From assembly GCA_015179125.1 (NCBI GenBank), contig WHVA01000257.1, positions 62,001 to 126,000 of the forward strand: a stretch of 64,000 nt of DNA, written 5' to 3'. Positions 62,299 through 64,000 of this stretch are shown piece by piece. The notes beneath the pieces are model-generated. The model made no database searches and was not told the DNA's origin. It was given only the letters and a program-made list of their open reading frames with translations. A program made the position numbers and the translations under genes. Numbering within the stretch: position 1 is the stretch's first letter; the number at the start of each line of letters is the position of its first letter. The DNA comes from Gautieria morchelliformis. Lineage: Eukaryota > Basidiomycota > Agaricomycetes > Gomphales > Gomphaceae.

Positions 62299-64000
62299 TC
62301 AATTCAGGAGCTTTAGGCGGCGCGTCTTGTCCTGCGTAATGCTGTGAATGCCGTACGAGTGACGGCGATGGCCACTGGAGCCTGTGAGTGCTGATGATGT
62401 CATGGAAGAGGTATCCATGGATGAGGGTGGTGAGAGAAACCAATAGTCCCATAGGGATGGAATGGGTGACTTGACACCCACGGAGTCGGGAGGGGGCTCT
62501 TTGGGATTAGGGAGTGTCACGCCCTATAGCTGATCAGCACCAGCCTACGTGATGTTACATGAAATACGCTTGACTTACAGGTTCATCCTGGACAATCGGT
62601 GCGTAATCTGGATCGTTATCATCCATATCGCCCTGCTGCTCCACCATCCCCGCCTCGGCCTCCTCATCGTTGTGCTCATCGTCCTCGGCGTTCTCGCCCT
62701 CACCCTGATCTTCCTCGTCATCCTCCTCGTTATTGTCATTCCTTCCTCGCGCGCCTGGAGACCCACCACTCGCTTGACTATCCTGACTCTCCTGGTCCTC
62801 CCCGGGCGTCATCTCCGCACTCTCAGGGGAGGAGGGAAGATCCCCCGACCACAAGTCAGGCACAACGCCACCGGCCGTCGACGTAGACAGAATGGGTCCA
62901 AAGTCTTCGTCCGTGAACACCTGGTCGTCAAACGGGTGGATTCCGCAGCGCTTGAACGCGCTTTGGATCACCTTCGTCGTCATGGATGTCTCCCGGACGG
63001 CGAGATATTCCTTCACGAAGGTTTGGCGCGTGATTGGCCTCCGCTCAATGCCGCTCTTTTGGCATCGAAGGGCCCATGCAATTTGAAGCGGGCCGAACAC
63101 AGCGACGTCCAACGGCTGGAGTTTATGGGTCGTATGGGGACGGAGGGAGTAGAGGATGATGTCGTTCTTGGTTGCTAACTCCCGGACGCCGTCTGTCTCA
63201 TGGGATTTGTGACCGTCCGTAATAAGAAGGATAGGCTTGCCCGAAGGGTTATTCGCGGATACGTGTTTGAGGAAAACATCTCTGAACCAGCCCAAATATA
63301 CCTCATCGTCGGTCCAGCCGTTCTGAGAATACGCAACACTACGAAGCCAGACATCAGTGCGAACAGGACATATGTGTACAGAAGGACTCACCCGCCCAAT
63401 CCAGCACATTTCCACCAACCTTCTGGCTCCGCGCCGTTCGTCAGCACCACCAACGGTGGAACTTTGGTGCCATTGGCGCAAACGGCCTCCAGAACAGTGA
63501 TGTTGGTGAGGGAGTCGGATCACAGAGCGTACCTATCCTTCACCCCTTTGGTGAAAATATATTGCGTGGCGATCCCCTTCCTCCCACCGCCGAGCTGGAC
63601 GCCCTTCTCATCCTCATTGTAAATGTTCTCAGGTGGGACATTGTACTCGGTCAGCACCTCCTTGAGAAGCTTGAAATGAGACCTGACGTTCGTCCTGTTG
63701 AAAGCTCGGGCTCGCTTCGGGTCCAGCGCGCGGGGCTTACGTGCCTCGAGTTCCTCGGCATGTGTCTTGAGAAACGTCGCCACCCAACGTTTACTCGGCT
63801 CCTTGCCGCACAACGAGTGAACCGTGTGCTGCAGGTCCAGGCACGAGAGAGGCTCCCCCTTGAGCGCCTTGAACTTGCACCAGTCGACCACCGCGGAGGT
63901 TTCGTGGCTGCTTAGCAATTTCTGCTTTTCATGAGCGTCCCGTGGAGCCTGGTGATTACCTTGGATACGGTTGCGCAAGGTGCTGTACTTAACATTCCAC
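62299..64000 (-). CDS. Pogo/Tc1-mariner-type DDE transposase, 5' end outside the window
   Basis: Exons 64000-63392, 63338-62579 and 62523-62299, introns 53 and 55 bp. The N-terminal part enters with VKYSTLRNRIQG (psq/HTH) and a CENP-B/Tc5-type DNA-binding domain (VATFLKTHAEELEARKPRAL). Catalysis: first Asp in YNEDEKGVQLG, second in ILLITDGHKSHET, then HTTHKLQPLDVAVFGPL with the third acidic position. The tail is acidic (Glu/Asp-rich, 200 residues). A TGA at 63520-63522 lies between RYAL and SDSLTNITVLEA, most simply from CGA, so this copy is probably inactive as written. It excises and inserts its element at TA sites in related families. No TIR is seen because the 5' end is missing. Confidence 0.85.

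Overview
The window looks like a repeat-rich stretch of a basidiomycete (probably Agaricomycete) nuclear genome. The host genes carry many short GT-AG introns of about 40-65 bp. They include a HAD-type class II terpene cyclase, a POT/PTR2 peptide transporter, a RING-H2 protein and a BTB/POZ protein. About three quarters of the window is transposable elements and their debris. I see no tRNA, rRNA or CRISPR array.

Layout. 1-6.3 kb is a wreck of a Ty3/gypsy element (minus), split by an LTR-like insertion and fused to the 5' half of a LINE (ORF1 plus the start of the endonuclease). 6.3-21.7 kb is the gene island: HAD/terpene cyclase (minus), POT transporter (minus, ten exons), a quiet spacer with small repeats, a RING-H2 protein (minus), and a BTB protein (plus) lying between two ~350 bp direct repeats. 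22-39.7 kb is mostly Ty3/gypsy chromoviruses: two minus-strand copies of one family (the first mutilated, the second nearly complete but frameshifted), one plus-strand member of another family with its 3' LTR, solo LTRs and gag fragments. 39.7-60.6 kb is Ty1/copia territory. A minus-strand copia wreck faces a plus-strand copia, and the plus-strand element has been invaded by a complete 5.26 kb copia with identical LTRs, a solo LTR of the same family, a 1.39 kb hAT-like TIR element and a 4 kb non-autonomous LTR element that was itself invaded. 61-64 kb is the 3' part of a pogo/Tc1-mariner-type transposon whose 5' end leaves the window.

The history is unusually readable because most insertions keep target-site duplications: CTCCC, GGTAA, ACGTT, GGCCC, GCAAR, CAGAG, CCACC, an 8-bp TTAAARCA and AATCC. 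Removing the inserts restores continuous reading frames in the older elements. Many in-frame stops in the old elements are best explained as CGA to TGA changes, the trace expected from methylated CpG decay. The two metabolic genes each carry one apparent 1-nt frameshift in a short repeat, so they are either young pseudogenes or assembly errors.

The most unusual observations are: an intron-like, 63-bp GT-AG segment inside one gypsy LTR that is exactly absent from a sibling LTR, with a look-alike 56-bp segment bounded by a related 21-bp repeat in another gypsy leader; a copia whose polyprotein AUG lies inside its primer-binding site, opposite the CAU anticodon of the presumed primer tRNA; and a non-autonomous LTR element encoding a C2H2 zinc-finger protein.
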